Made by a program: the position numbers and the translations under genes. The notes beneath the pieces are model-generated. The model was not told the DNA's origin and ran no database searches. It worked only from the letters and a program-made list of their open reading frames with translations. This document shows positions 1 to 10,726 of a stretch of DNA of 64,000 nt, piece after piece; within the stretch, counting starts at the first letter, position 1; each line of letters begins with the position of its first letter. This DNA is from Axinella damicornis (Eukaryota > Porifera > Demospongiae > Axinellida > Axinellidae), in the NCBI GenBank assembly GCA_963931865.1, contig OZ007518.1:6378570-6442569 (forward strand). Reading direction: 5' to 3'.

Positions 1-929
1 CTTTTACCCTAGCCGATTGGCATGCTACGTATGTCAAGCTATGAATAGTTGGGGCGAGCCTGAGCGAGCCCCACACTAGCGTGACTTCATTGCGCTGTGT
101 GTGTGTATGTGTCAACGTGTCTTGTTTGGTTGGATCTTGCAGTTACCGTAAATTTTAAATCAGCGAATTTCACTTGCATGGGCACAAATTCAATGAGCTC
201 GACCAACCGTGTAGCTACCTGTTTGACAAACGATGGCGACAACAAAGATGGAGACCAGTCGTGGGCATTCGCTAGAGCACCATGAACATTCTTCCTCCTC
301 GGCGACACTGACAAAGACGGAGACAGTGCGTTGACCTACACATACCGCCATGGCAGGCATAGCTAGCTAGCTACCTATACTGAAACGCTAACCTGACTCA
401 CAGTTGCTGCGATGTGCACGAGTGTTATGTTTCAAGAGTGCCATAATTTCTGTGCTCATTGCCCGGTCACATTCTGATGACAGTCAATGATTCATGTGAA
501 TGCAACTGCTCCTTGCATGTCCTGCACGGACATGCACTTCACTCAGGCTCGCTCTCCAATGTCCTGCATTCCACTAGTAGTCTTATTACTGCAGGACTTG
601 CAGCCTTGCACTGACATACAGACCTTAATTAGCAGGTTGGTCTCTCAAGGAGGTGACTCGATTAGTGTACAGAGACAGGTGTGCTAATTCAATCACATCC
701 TTGAGAGACCTCACCTATCTACCTTTGCCTCTGGCCAGGTGTGAGGAGAAGAGAGCTCCATCTCCCAACAATTCATACCGGTGCAAGGAACTCCAGAGCA
801 TGCCCATTATTATTATCGAGGTTTTTTGACCCCGAACATGCAATGAATTGAGCATTTTGGGCAGGATATTATCGACCCGAGTCCTGGTATACCCGGTACC
901 ACTCTTCATCCTGGGGAACACAGTAATAT
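1..929. other. No gene recognised
   Basis: I see no open frame resembling a known family and no tRNA or rRNA. Short frames here have no recognisable domains. Positions 360-375 contain short GCTA repeats. Confidence 0.4.
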
Positions 930-937
930 CATAGAGT

Positions 938-1995
938 CGGTAGACTCTATATGTAGGGATACGACAGGCACGCAATAATTTATCCAAATCTCAGAAACGG
1001 TACAAGTATAAGCCATACTTATAACCACATACCGTTCGTCTTTGAGTGTTTTCATGACCAACAAGACTCGATCCTCGCGTCACCAATAATCATCACGAAA
1101 GTACCACACCAGGTGCTAGCAAAACGGGCAAATTGTTTTTCTTTCTTCTTCTTTCGTCTTTCTTTCTTAGTCGGGCTAGCTCAGCGTCGCCTCAATCTCT
1201 CATTATGGTTTTCGCACGAAATAGCAGCATTTTACACCGAGCAGTGCACCAGCCCATCGCTTTGTCGCAACCTGCGAGTCTTGACCAGGTGGTAGCAGCT
1301 GTAGCTGTCTCCGTTTGTTTGCTGCTCCAGAACATCCTGGCTTGGTACATAAGTAGCACTTACCATGAAGTGTTTGAATACCACATTTGGTTTGGCACAT
1401 AATATTTTAGATGACATTATTAATTCCAAAATCACTTGCCAGCCACCTTAATAACTATGGTTTTGTTTGTCACGCCATTTTCTTGTTTGTATGCATGCGC
1501 ACTTAAACGATCACTTAGCAACGATACGTAAGTATTACTCACGATTGCTGAATTAGAAGTGCCTTGCGCTGTTGTGTTGTCTGGAACTTGCTCTGGAACT
1601 AGTTACTAGGTACTTCATAAGAACACTGCGTATATTTGTGCTGTGTTCTGTGAGAGTGGTGAATGCCTATCTAAAGACTCAACAATATATAAACGTCCTA
1701 CCACTTGCTAGCTAATATTATGGTCTTCAGACAGGGAGCGCTGGCTTAGTATCCATCCAGAAAAGGGTTGACTTGAGATGATTGGGTCTCATTCTTCAGC
1801 CATTGCAAGCAGTGTAAGTACCAGCTCTGTGATGGCAAATTTCTCAAACATGCGCCTGCTGCTAAAACAATGACATAAACAAGTAATCAAAAACATTCAA
1901 TAATGTAACAGGATGTAGCTCGTAGGGATACCAGAACAGCAAAAAGCAAGGAAACAAGGTAGGGATGATCACACAAAACAGTGAAGTATACAATC
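938..1995 (+). mobile_element. Dispersed ~1 kb non-autonomous element, copy 1
   Basis: This stretch recurs at about 23398-24392 in the same order and orientation. Shared blocks include the start near 938 (GTAGGGATACGACAGGCAC-like), the region at 1020-1275, the block at 1500-1570, the block at 1640-1690, and the terminal block at 1905-1995. No transposase frame is visible, so the element is probably non-autonomous. The terminal block also occurs alone near 34160-34252 and inverted at 24430-24545, so it is probably the element's terminal repeat. The family is unassigned. Confidence 0.7.
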
Positions 1996-2454
1996 CTGCT
2001 CTGATCTGATCTCAAATATCTCGTGCTCTCCTCATGGCTAATTGAACTCAAGCAGCCGAGTGGAAACTGCTGAGCATGATGTCCGAGTTTGCTATCAGAA
2101 TCTAACGTACCCAGTTTGGACCCCATATCCCACTGTATATTCTATCTCCTAGTGTACCATGGGGCAGATGGAGCTGCAATGTAATTTGTATTAGACAGGT
2201 ATAGAACATGCAGAGTGAGAACAGGAGAATAGAGTATGTACACTGCTTTTAAGTAGTGAGAGCATCCGCTCCGGGGATGCGCTTGTACGTTCAACCCTCC
2301 CAGTCCTGCAACTCCTCCATAGGGGACTCCACAAGGTGAGGGCTTGGGTCACAACCATCTCAGTGCAGCCCAGCCGATCAGAGCGAGAACCAGTTGGTCT
2401 GAGGCCTCTACGCAATGTTGCCATGTGCAGCTTGTGTGCTGCTCCTCTGCCATG

Positions 2455-2522
2455 GGTCCACTGGCGTAGTGGTAAGAGTATCTGACTAGTACTCAGGGTT
2501 GAAATCCCTGCGGGTATGTGCA
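2455..2522 (+). repeat. tRNA-like sequence, probable SINE head (Thr-AGT-like)
   Basis: A box-A-like TGGCGTAGTGG is followed by an anticodon-arm-like TCTGACTAGTACTCAG with AGT in the anticodon position, then GGGTTGAAATCCC resembling a T arm. The variable loop is missing and the acceptor stem does not pair. A functional tRNA is therefore unlikely. A tRNA-derived SINE head or tRNA pseudogene fits better. A covariance-model scan was not possible here. Confidence 0.45.
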
Positions 2523-3136
2523 TTTTCCTGTGGATTCAATTTCCTCTCAGCATTACTAGTCATGTCATTGTAATCAGAGCAGTAAACTGAGATGGCCATT
2601 CCAGCAGTCTCTCTGTGCATGGTAACAGTGTGTGTTCATCATGCTACAGCCATCCAGCCACTCAAAAGTAAAAATGCACACACATGCATACGTATGACAT
2701 CATTTCCTCTTCCTCGTCCTGCATCATCAGAGTGTGATAATATGTCCTAGGAAGAGGGGGATTTGGTTGTCCCTTAGCAGTTTTCAGCATTGCAGAGCTA
2801 TATTTGCAGGTTGGGGTGGACCAGCTCCTTGTAGCTGAACACCCTGACCACAAAACTACTTTACGCTAGTCATCTTGCACACACCCTACTCGGGCACAGG
2901 CACATTTGGTGGTGTGGTGCTGACTCATGACATCCCCACGCGGCAGTTCTACGCTCTCAAGATTATAACCATTGCAGAGGTGATTCAGCAGGGACAAGTG
3001 GAGCACGTCAACAGTGAGAAGTCCATCCTGGCTTCCATCGCGCACCCCTTCATCGTCAACATGTGAGTCTGTGTGTACAGTGGTGTACCTCCATTGTGCA
3101 CCCCTTCGTTGTCACCATGTGTGTCTTCATTGTACA

Positions 3137-3532
3137 ACCTTCCCTCCCTCTCCTCTTCTATCTCCCTGCTTCTTCCTTCCTTCCACCTCCTCCCCTCCAC
3201 CTCCTCTCTCCTCCTGCTTCCTCCTCCTCTCTCCTCCTGCTTCCTTCCTCCTCCCTCCTCCCGTCCTCCTCCCCCTCCTCCTCCCCCTCTTCCCTCCTCC
3301 CCTCTTCCCTTCCTCTCTCTCCCCTCCTTCCCTCCTCCTCCCCCTCTTCCCTCCTCCCCTCCTCCTCCCCCTCTTCACTTCCTCTCTCTCCCCTCCTTCC
3401 CTCCTCCTCCTCCCCCCTCTTCCCTTCCTCTCTTCCCCTCCCCTCCTCCCTCTCTTCCCTTCCTCTCTCCCTCTCCTTCCCTCCTCCCTTCCTCTCCCCC
3501 CCTCCTCCCTCCCTCCTTCCCTCCACCCAGGA
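3137..3532. repeat. Pyrimidine-rich CTCC/TTCC tract in intron
   Basis: About 400 bases are almost pure C and T, built from irregular CCTCCTCC and CTTCCCT units. The long frames across it are low-complexity artefacts. Similar tracts occur at 7600-8035 and 11580-11735, and on the other strand at 17222-17350. Confidence 0.9.
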
Positions 3533-4135
3533 TTTGGACCTATCACAACACGTTTCTGTACAATGTACATGCTCCTGGAGTACGTTCCAGATGGTGAACT
3601 CGTCACATACCTCAGAACAGCACACCATTTCGACAATCCAACCTCAGCTCTTCTTTGCTTCTGAGATCATCATGGCACTCGACTACCTTCACAGCCAGAA
3701 TAATGTCTACAGGTGAGCAGTGACCTTCTTGTTTGGGTCCTGAAACACCTGTGTCAGGAACACCCACTTCACAGCATAACAGTTAATTACTTGTGTGTTG
3801 AAATGCTTGAAGCAGTGTTTCCCAAAGATGAGTTCTTCAATGTTCTGAAGAGCATACCACATCATATTTGAGTGTGGATTTGGCCGTGGACGCACTTACC
3901 AGCAGCATCTTGAACAATGTGGAGAGAAATACCCATGAGTGTATCACCATAGCAACATGCATGGCTGGTTCCACTGTTGTGTGTACCACCTACTGCCTGT
4001 GCTGTGGGCACAGCACTTCAGTAATCATTCAAGGCCTGACCTCAGAGTGTCTGGGCTGGACCAGTAACAGAGTTTAGAAGTCTTCTTAATTGTCAGTATT
4101 CATGTGTTTGTGCTGCATAATGTGTGATGTACACT

Positions 4136-4245
4136 TAGCCTCGTTCCCAGTCCCACACCCAGCTTTCCGTCGCTTGCAGTACGGTTAAGCGCTTTACCGT
4201 ACTGCAAGCGACGAAAAGCTGGGTGTGGGTCTGGGAACGAGGCTA
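4136..4245. mobile_element. TAGCCTCGTTCCC palindromic MITE
   Basis: This 110-base near-perfect inverted repeat starts TAGCCTCGTTCCCAG and ends CTGGGAACGAGGCTA. The loop is near 4190. The flanks are identical 9-mers ATGTACACT at 4127-4135 and 4246-4254, which is a clear target-site duplication. It has no coding capacity. It sits beside the inverted exon of the kinase pseudogene. Confidence 0.9.
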
Positions 4246-4485
4246 ATGTACACTAACCTTGTCCCCCTGTCTCCTATACCCTGTCCTCTCTCTCATACAC
4301 CCCTACACCACTGCCACTGGTACCCCCTGCCCCCGGCACGCACCCTGTCCCCTGTCCTACCCTCGGTCCTCTCTCTCATACACCCTGCCTACACCACTGC
4401 CACTGGTACCCCCTGCCCCCGGCACGCTGTCCCCTGTCCTACCCTCGGTCCCCTCTCTCATACACCCTAGCTGCCTACACTACTA

Positions 4486-4560
4486 CCTTGGCAAATCCAA
4501 AGTCTGTTAGTTTATGTGGCCTGTGCTGTCCAGTAGAATGTTCTCCGGTTTAAGGTCTCT
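4486..4560 (-). pseudogene. Inverted kinase exon (catalytic loop)
   Basis: Read on the minus strand, this encodes RDLKPENILLDSTGHI, then after a one-base loss TDFGFAK: the catalytic loop and DFG motif missing from the plus-strand kinase remnant. On that strand it keeps a plausible acceptor (TCCCCTCCAG just upstream), and its phase fits the preceding exon ending in VYR at about 3714. It therefore belongs to the same gene but is inverted relative to the other exons. Confidence 0.8.
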
Positions 4561-4886
4561 GGAGGGGACAGGGGGTGTAGGAGAGCGGGGATGCAAGGGA
4601 TAGGGGGTGCCAGGGGCAGTGGTGTACGAGACAAGGTTCCTGATTCTCAAGGTCAGGTATCCAGCAATAAAATGGTTTCTTTTATTACAGGGTGGTTATA
4701 ATAATGAATTCAAATGAGAGAGGGGACAGTGTTCAGTATACACACATGCATGGGGGAGTGGGTGTGTTTTGCATGCTGCCTGTGGGTCAGATCTGTGGTT
4801 GTGGTTTGAGCCTGTGTTGCAAGTGACACCAGCCATGATCAGGTTCAGAATACAAAGGTTGATTGGTTAAGAAAGTTCATACATAA

Positions 4887-4888
<2 letters not shown>

Positions 4889-4929
<41 letters not shown>

Positions 4930-4935
4930 CACACG

Positions 4936-4967
<32 letters not shown>

Positions 4968-5010
4968 CACACACACACGCACACACATACACACACGCAC
5001 ACACACGCAC
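4889..5010. repeat. AC/CACG microsatellite
   Basis: About 120 bases of (AC)n with interspersed CGCAC units, in the intron just before the kinase activation-segment exon. Confidence 0.95.
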
Positions 5011-5631
5011 CCACTGCAGACGGACATACACACCGTGTGGTACCCCGGAGTATCTAGCTCCTGAGATCATCCAGGGGCGTAACTGGGTTTGAGGCATACT
5101 GCAAGCGATCAAAAACTGGAGGTGCGGAAGGCCTAGGAACGAGGCTACACAACACCTGGAATCAAGCGCAAAGGACCTCATTAAGAAGCTGCTTGTGAGA
5201 GACATCACGTGAAGGCTTGGCAGCTTGAGGGTAAGGGATACTATACAGTCATAGCTGGTGTTCCAATATTATAATATTGGCATGAAATTTGACCCAGGTA
5301 TTGTCTCAAATAATAATGTCAACCAAATTGATTCCAAGATGTGTCATTGCTATTGGAATTTGTCACTAATGAATCCATCTGATGGTTCCATTCACACTTT
5401 CTCTGTCCTGGTTCCATTCCTCTTTTTCCTGGTTCCATTGTGCTGTCCTGGCTCCCTCATCTCTGTCCTTGTTCCATTCCCATTCTACTGCCCTGGTTTC
5501 AATCTACTGTCCTGGCTCTATTCGATTCTGTCCTGATTCCTTTCTGCAGCAAGGGGTGGAAGACGTGAAGCAGCACAAGTGGTTCAAGGCAATGGATTGG
5601 GACGCAGTCTTGCAGAGAAAACTGGTGGTAA

Positions 5632-5740
5632 GTGTGGGGTGGGAGTGAGTGTGGGGTGGGTGGTGAGTGTGTTGTGGGAGTGAGTGTGGGGTGGGTGGTG
5701 AGTGGGGTGGGAGTGAGTGAGTGTGGGGTTGGAGAGAGTG
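5632..5740. repeat. GTGGGGTGGGAGTGAGT-type minisatellite
   Basis: Imperfect tandem repeats of GTGGGGTGGGAGTGAGTGT-like units fill the start of the last intron of the kinase pseudogene. Confidence 0.8.
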
Positions 5741-5908
5741 GTGCTGTGGGTGTGACTGGACGTATGGGAGTATGACGTGCGTTATGAAATTAACTGCCTC
5801 TCCTCCTCCTCCACACACACATCCCCCGAACAGCCTTTCATCATCCCACGAGTATCCCACTCAGGAGACACACGCAACTTTGAGTGCTACCCTGAGGATG
5901 GCTGGTAG

Positions 5909-6593
5909 CCTGGTACAATGTTCCTCTGCTAAGAGACCAAGACATTGAACCGGTTCTTAGCTTCTCTGTTTCATGTCAGAATCCACTTTATAACACTTTT
6001 TAAACCTCGGATTATATTCAGCACACAGCTCTTGGGCTTGGAGACACTCCCTTGTTGCTGCTCTCTCTCTAGCCTATAGTAGCTACACATGCATTTTGTA
6101 CATTTCCGTTTTCCCTAATATGGTAGTTCTTGTAACCACTCTCATCCAATCTGCGTCTTAGCAGTTTCTATTATACTATTAGTGTAACACATGATGTGTT
6201 CCAATGGACTCTATGAACCGAACCAGATAAGACAACATACAGCAGCTAGGCCAGTGGTACAGCATGCAGGCTGATGTGGAGTAGGTTGCTGGACAGCAGG
6301 CTGATATATATGGTACAGCAGGTCAGCCAGAACTGCATGTATAGTGGTTGACAGTATACGACAGTATTGACAGTAGTATACGTCAGGGGGTCGATGTGGG
6401 AGGTATATTATTGTAGTCACAATAATAATAATCATTACCATGATTGTGAATAGGATCTGATATAATGGACTAGATTTCACTACACAGTTGATACTGAGCC
6501 AGTCCTCTGCACTAACTCCCTATGTCTGAACACCTCTGTCCAGCCGTCCTCCAATAGCTACCGGCTCTTCCTGGCCCTAGTCTCCTCCTCCCA
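5909..6593. other. Intergenic stretch between two convergent pseudogenes
   Basis: The kinase pseudogene ends on the left and the EF-G pseudogene's last exon begins on the right, on the opposite strand. No conserved frame was seen. There is a short repeat of ACAGCAGGCTGATATG-like units near 6250-6310. Confidence 0.4.
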
Positions 6594-7294
6594 TCACTTG
6601 GCCAGCTCCTCCTGGAGGTGTGGCAGCACCGGCTGGTACTTGCAGTACTCCATTGTAAACTCACCCTTGCCCTGTGGGAGGGATGTGTGGCAAGTCATGT
6701 GACCAACATAATTATGATGATCTGGAGTAGATAATTGGGGCACTGAAAAGCACATTAGCTATAGGGTACAGATCTGTGAGGCATTAGTCTCACACAGTCA
6801 TCAGTCGTATCTAATGTTTGAGGGGCTCCCTCTCAAAACTTTGTAATATTTATAGCAAATATCTCTGCTAGCGTCACTTGGACAACAACAACAACAGCTG
6901 TGCCTCCAATCCCATATAAGTATTTGCACACTTCAACACACTGACTGCAGCATAGCTGTTAGGCACGTAAATACGCATGTACATGTACCACGACAGTCTG
7001 TCATGATATGCATTGTAAGTCACCAAAATTACATCGGTAAGAACTAGGAACACAAAGGGCTGCAGGAACTCTACCACGAACTGAACCACTCTTACAGTAC
7101 ACGGTAATAACCTGGTAGAGCAGGTCTCTGACCACAACAGCTGACAAACAACTACGCAGTCAATGCAGGGGAGTCCCAAGTATCATCAGGCCATCGATTC
7201 CTCTCTGATCTATGACGGTGGGATACAGTTCTCCCTCGCTCAGGTTTATGGGCTGCAGGTCATACCCCCAAATGTACACTCGCTTCCTCTAGCT

Positions 7295-7329
7295 TAGCCT
7301 CGTTCCCACGTGGCCTGGGAACGAGGTTA
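7295..7329. mobile_element. Minimal TAGCCTCG palindrome
   Basis: A 35-base inverted repeat made of only the two family ends. The flanks CCTCTAGCT (7286-7294) and CCTGTAGCT (7330-7338) form a 9-bp target duplication with one mismatch. It is the shortest family member seen here and lies in an intron of the EF-G pseudogene. Confidence 0.8.
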
Positions 7330-7599
7330 CCTGTAGCTGAATTTGTCACATCCTGCCTTCACTCTAAGACTCAGCACAGAGTAGTCGAAACATCGTGTTA
7401 TTATATCTCACTGGTGAAAGAATCAATGAACACCAGAACAGATTCTGTTCTGGTTCATGTGCACTCACTTGTGTGGCCGACCTCAGCTCAGTGGCATATC
7501 CAAACATGTCATTGAGGGGCACCTGCGGTAGGAAACAGAGTAGCATCAGGTGGCACCATGCAAGCCACTGGGATGACGAACCCACCAAGACGAGCACTC

Positions 7600-8035
7600 A
7601 TTCTACCCCTCCTCGTCTATCCTCCCACCTTCTCTGCCCTCCTCTCTCTCCTCCCTTCCTCCTAATCCCTTCTTGAATGTCTCTCCTCTCCCCTCCACAC
7701 CACATACTCTAGCCTCTTCACTACCCCTTACGCACCCCTGCATCCTCCCCCTCCTCCCTTCCCCCTCTCCTCCCCTCGCCCTCCACACCCCTTCTCCTCC
7801 TTTACCCCTCAATTCCCCTATCCTCCCCTCCCTTCCCATCAACTCCCTCCTCCGCTCCCCTCCCCCTCCACACCCCCTCTCCTCCCTTCCCCCTCAACTC
7901 CCCTATCCTCCCCTCCCTTCCCCTCAACTCCCTCTCCTCTGCTCCCCTCCCCCTCCTCCCTTCCCCCTCAACTCCCTCATCCTCCCCTCCCTTCCCCTCT
8001 CCTCCCCTCCCCTCCCCCTCTCCTCTCCCACCTCA
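7600..8035. repeat. CTCCCCTCC pyrimidine tract
   Basis: Degenerate tandem CCCTCCTCT and CCTTCCCCTCAACTC units run up to the EF-G exon boundary. Open frames across it are low-complexity artefacts. Confidence 0.85.
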
Positions 8036-8340
8036 CAGTAGAGTGTGAAGTACCCTTCCATGGCATCGGAGCCGCTGATGACCACTGAGATCACCACTCC
8101 CTGGAACTCAGTGGGGGCCACGTACCACTCCACTGACATGATGGGCTCCAGGACACAAGACATGGCACGGGCGAAAGCTGACATCCTTCCATGTTGTGTA
8201 AGTGGCTGCCGACTGTGTGCATGTGTGCACCAGTGAGTGTGTATGAGTGAGTGTGTACGGGCCATTCATTTGTGACTGTGAAGGAGTGTCAGGAGGCACA
8301 CAGCAATTCCACAACAATTTGATGTAATATTAGTTTATTC

Positions 8341-8373
8341 AGGAGCGCATAATGACCTCATTATGCGCTCCTG
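8341..8373. repeat. Short palindrome AGGAGCGCATAATGA
   Basis: AGGAGCGCATAATGA faces its own reverse complement with a two-base spacer and GTTTATT-like flanks on both sides. Half copies occur at 38484-38498 and 58091-58106. It is probably the end sequence of another small MITE family. Confidence 0.6.
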
Positions 8374-9374
8374 GTTTATTGCAGGCCACATTGCAATTGA
8401 ATTCAGTTTGGATTCTGGCCTCATGCCGGGTGGGGGAGTTAGGATGTCAACAGTGCTGCAGAATCCCTAGCAAGAAGCCACCTTCTGCAGAACTACTTTT
8501 TTGAAGTGGCAACTTCTAAACACTTTGCCTCCCTCAAGTTTGGTTTCCTACTTGAGGGAGCCAGTGAAGACCAGAAATCCATACATACTCCGCTATTAGA
8601 TCATGCAAGTACAGAGGGGAAGATCTGGTAAATCCGCTCAAGTCAATGGTCGATCTTGCTACTGTACTAAGAGGTGTAGGGTATGAAGACGGCAGACATG
8701 CAATTCTCAGATGCATTCAGTGGTGATCAGAGTCTGTACCTGTATGGTGATGCCTCTCTGTCATTCCAGGTCCATGAAGTCCATGGTGGCACCAACATTG
8801 TCCTTCCCCCTCACCTACACACACACACACACAACGCAGGACATGGGGTAGAATGTGATCAGCGTGAACCAATCACCAGCCAGTGATCCTACCATAGCTA
8901 GTGATTGCTGCTTCATCTCGTGCATGGAGCCTATCCTGCCAGTGTGGAACAGCATTCTCTCTGTGAGGGTGGTTTTGCCTGAGTCAATGTGTGCTGAGAT
9001 GCCAATGTTGTTGATCTTCTCCACCTCTACCTAGCCAAGATGATGACGGGGGGCAGTAAGTCAGCATGGGTAACCACATCAAAGCAGCCGTCTTCCCTCA
9101 CCAGGCTTGAGCTGTACCATCTTTGGGCCAACAGCAACTGGGCCAAGAGCACCTACACACAGAATGTACATGTAGCAATCATGGCTGACACATCCCAACA
9201 CGTACTTCTAGTAACAGAGGGTTGATCACGACCATGCCATGCACCCATGATCGAGTCCCCTAAGGGTTTCGTTTGTTCACGTTCATGTATACATGTATAG
9301 CTAATGAGAGGCTGTGGTAAGAGTCAAGTGCCCGCTACAACTCAATTCGGGTCCACTAGTGTTGAAAACTAGTA

Positions 9375-9494
9375 CATAAGTTAATGTGGAGTGGTCCGTG
9401 ATGAGCCAGGTGCATCATTTCAATGCAACGTTTCGACCCTACTTCAGGTGTGACACACTCCACTGGCTCATCGCGGACCACTCCACATTAACTA
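9375..9494. mobile_element. Hairpin element AGTTAATGTGGAGTGGTCC
   Basis: Arms AGTTAATGTGGAGTGGTCC and its reverse complement enclose about 60 bases. The motif CTAATGAGAGGCTG occurs at 9301 and again just after the right arm at about 9491, as a longer-range direct repeat. This looks like a MITE or foldback insertion of a different family from the TAGCCTCG elements. Confidence 0.6.
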
Positions 9495-9631
9495 ATGAGA
9501 GGCTGGTAATACAGTGCATGTACCAAAACACTTGATCCAGAATATGAGGTTCAACCTGTTGGAGAATGCCTTCGTAATGGCATAAGTCCTGATCAACGTG
9601 GGGAATACACAGGTAATGACATGGTCAGACC

Positions 9632-9756
9632 TAGCCTCGTTCCCAGGCCCGAGAGAGGGAGGAGAAAGGCGGAATTCCACCGCTATTTAGCGCATGCGCA
9701 AACAGTGGAAACCAGGCCCTTTTCTCCTCACCGTCTCGGGCCTGGGAATGAGGCTA
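9632..9756. mobile_element. TAGCCTCGTTCCC MITE with perfect 9-bp TSD
   Basis: A 125-base element with inverted ends TAGCCTCGTTCCCAGGCCCG and its complement. The flanks are identical 9-mers GGTCAGACC at 9623-9631 and 9757-9765. The centre is unrelated to the 4.1 kb copy, so the ends define the family. Confidence 0.9.
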
Positions 9757-10726
9757 GGTCAGACCATGCCATCATGCCATTACGAATCCATTCTCCAAGA
9801 GGATCCCCCGAGAGGTCAATCAGGACCCGTGTATCCCCTAAGACTTCAATCAGGCCCAACGCTTCCCCCAAGAAGTTGATGAGGACCTCAAGGGGTTGAG
9901 GCCAATGCCACTACACATGCATAGATTTTCCAGGTGGGTCTGGCCACACGAGACTTTACCAGACTACGTAGTTAGTGTGTGGGATCAGACTGTGCATACC
10001 CTTAGATGCTGATCTGGCCAGGAGGCGACTCTAACTTACCCTTCTAGCACACACCCTGCAAAGTGGAACACCAGCACTGGTAGAGGCTAAAAAACTCATA
10101 ACACCCGCATGGCCATCTTGCGACTTCCAGGTGGACCGCGCCCCCACGCATTTTTGCATAATTAATCGTGGCCTACCACATGACTATATGTACATACCTC
10201 CGGGTCAGGGTACGTACGGGTCAAACCGCAACACGTACCGGAAGTAATTAGTTCTGCAATCTCCGATTCGGTTACGGCTGCAGAAAAATGACTGCTAGTC
10301 TTACATATTACTTCGAGCTGAAGGGTCTCGCGTGAAAATAGCGCGGTTGAGGTGAGGTGGACGAAGTGATGGAGTACCTCGGCCAGTTGGTGGATCTGTT
10401 CGAACGTTCTACTGTGAGCGGTTGTTGCAACTGACTCTTTGCACGAATGGGCTGAGAACCTCTCCTCTTGCCTCGTAGGGCCTCCATTGAAGCAGTGAAG
10501 CTTTTTACTCAGACATTGATTGGCCGAGAGCCATGACTATTGAATTCCCCGTAGTGGGTCTGGGGTGGGTGTGCTTAGATTTGTCGTGAGACACAATCCT
10601 CGTTCCCAGGCCGTACCTCCAGTCTTTGATCGCTGTGGAGATGCTTCAGACACTCAGAGAATGGACCAATTTGGTCACTAGGACCAATTGTCTGGATAGA
10701 CCAGCTTCTAATTCTCTTCTCTGCAG

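Larger units (their letters stand above)
2860..5908 (+). pseudogene. PRKX/PKA-like AGC kinase, multi-exon pseudogene
   Basis: Exon remnants follow the order of a cAMP-dependent-type Ser/Thr kinase. The glycine loop GTGTFGGVV and the VAIK-type lysine in FYALKIITIAEVI lie at 2890-2980. The hinge region MYMLLEYVPDGELVTYL and ALDYLHSQNNVYR lie at 3535-3714. The activation segment RTYTPCGTPEYLAPEIIQ lies at 5023-5078, SAKDLIKKLLVRDIT at 5167-5209, VEDVKQHKWFKAMDWDAV at about 5555-5610, and a C-tail with GDTRNFECYPEDGW ending in TAG at 5906-5908. The C-tail resembles PRKX more than classical PKA. Damage is extensive: frame changes in the hinge exon, the DLKPEN exon on the opposite strand, MITE debris at about 5080-5145 where the next exon should follow, and an in-frame TGA at 5210-5212. 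I judge it non-functional. Assembly error is the alternative. Confidence 0.85.
6594..9026 (-). pseudogene. Mitochondrial elongation factor G (GFM1-like) pseudogene
   Basis: Minus-strand exons match the ends of mitochondrial EF-G, the GTPase that moves the mitoribosome. Exon 9026-8930 carries the G1 motif in [18 protein letters not shown]. Exon 8814-8740 encodes VRGKDNVGATMDFMDL, then TGA at 8763-8761 where the family has Arg, then QRGITIQ. Exon 8212-8032 joins [11 protein letters not shown] to the C-terminal [11 protein letters not shown] and [12 protein letters not shown] stretch. Exon 7522-7469 encodes VPLNDMFGYATELRSAT. Exon 6672-6594 encodes GKGEFTMEYCKYQPVLPHLQ and ends in TGA. Domains G2-G5 and most of domains II-IV are absent, fused out inside the 8.1 kb exon. 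The first exon's donor also appears changed from GT to AT after MHE. Non-functional as assembled. Confidence 0.87.
9027..10726. other. Intergenic and repeat region
   Basis: No gene recognised. It contains a MITE hairpin (9375-9494), a MITE (9632-9756), a block at 10102-10172 whose reverse complement recurs at 40878-40950, and a family half-end near 10600. Confidence 0.5.

Noticed and set aside
3014..3716. Open frames of 150-217 codons rich in Ser, Pro and Leu, or Gly, Glu and Arg on the other strand
   Set aside because: They arise from the pyrimidine tract and carry no domain. Only the last ~60 codons are kinase exon.
7603..8041. Pro-, Ser- and Leu-rich frames
   Set aside because: Low-complexity CTCC tract in an intron of the EF-G pseudogene.
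5210..8763. TGA recoded as an amino acid
   Set aside because: Both genes carry other fatal lesions, and the TRMO, EF-G and WD40 region give no sign of general TGA readthrough. Simple decay explains it.
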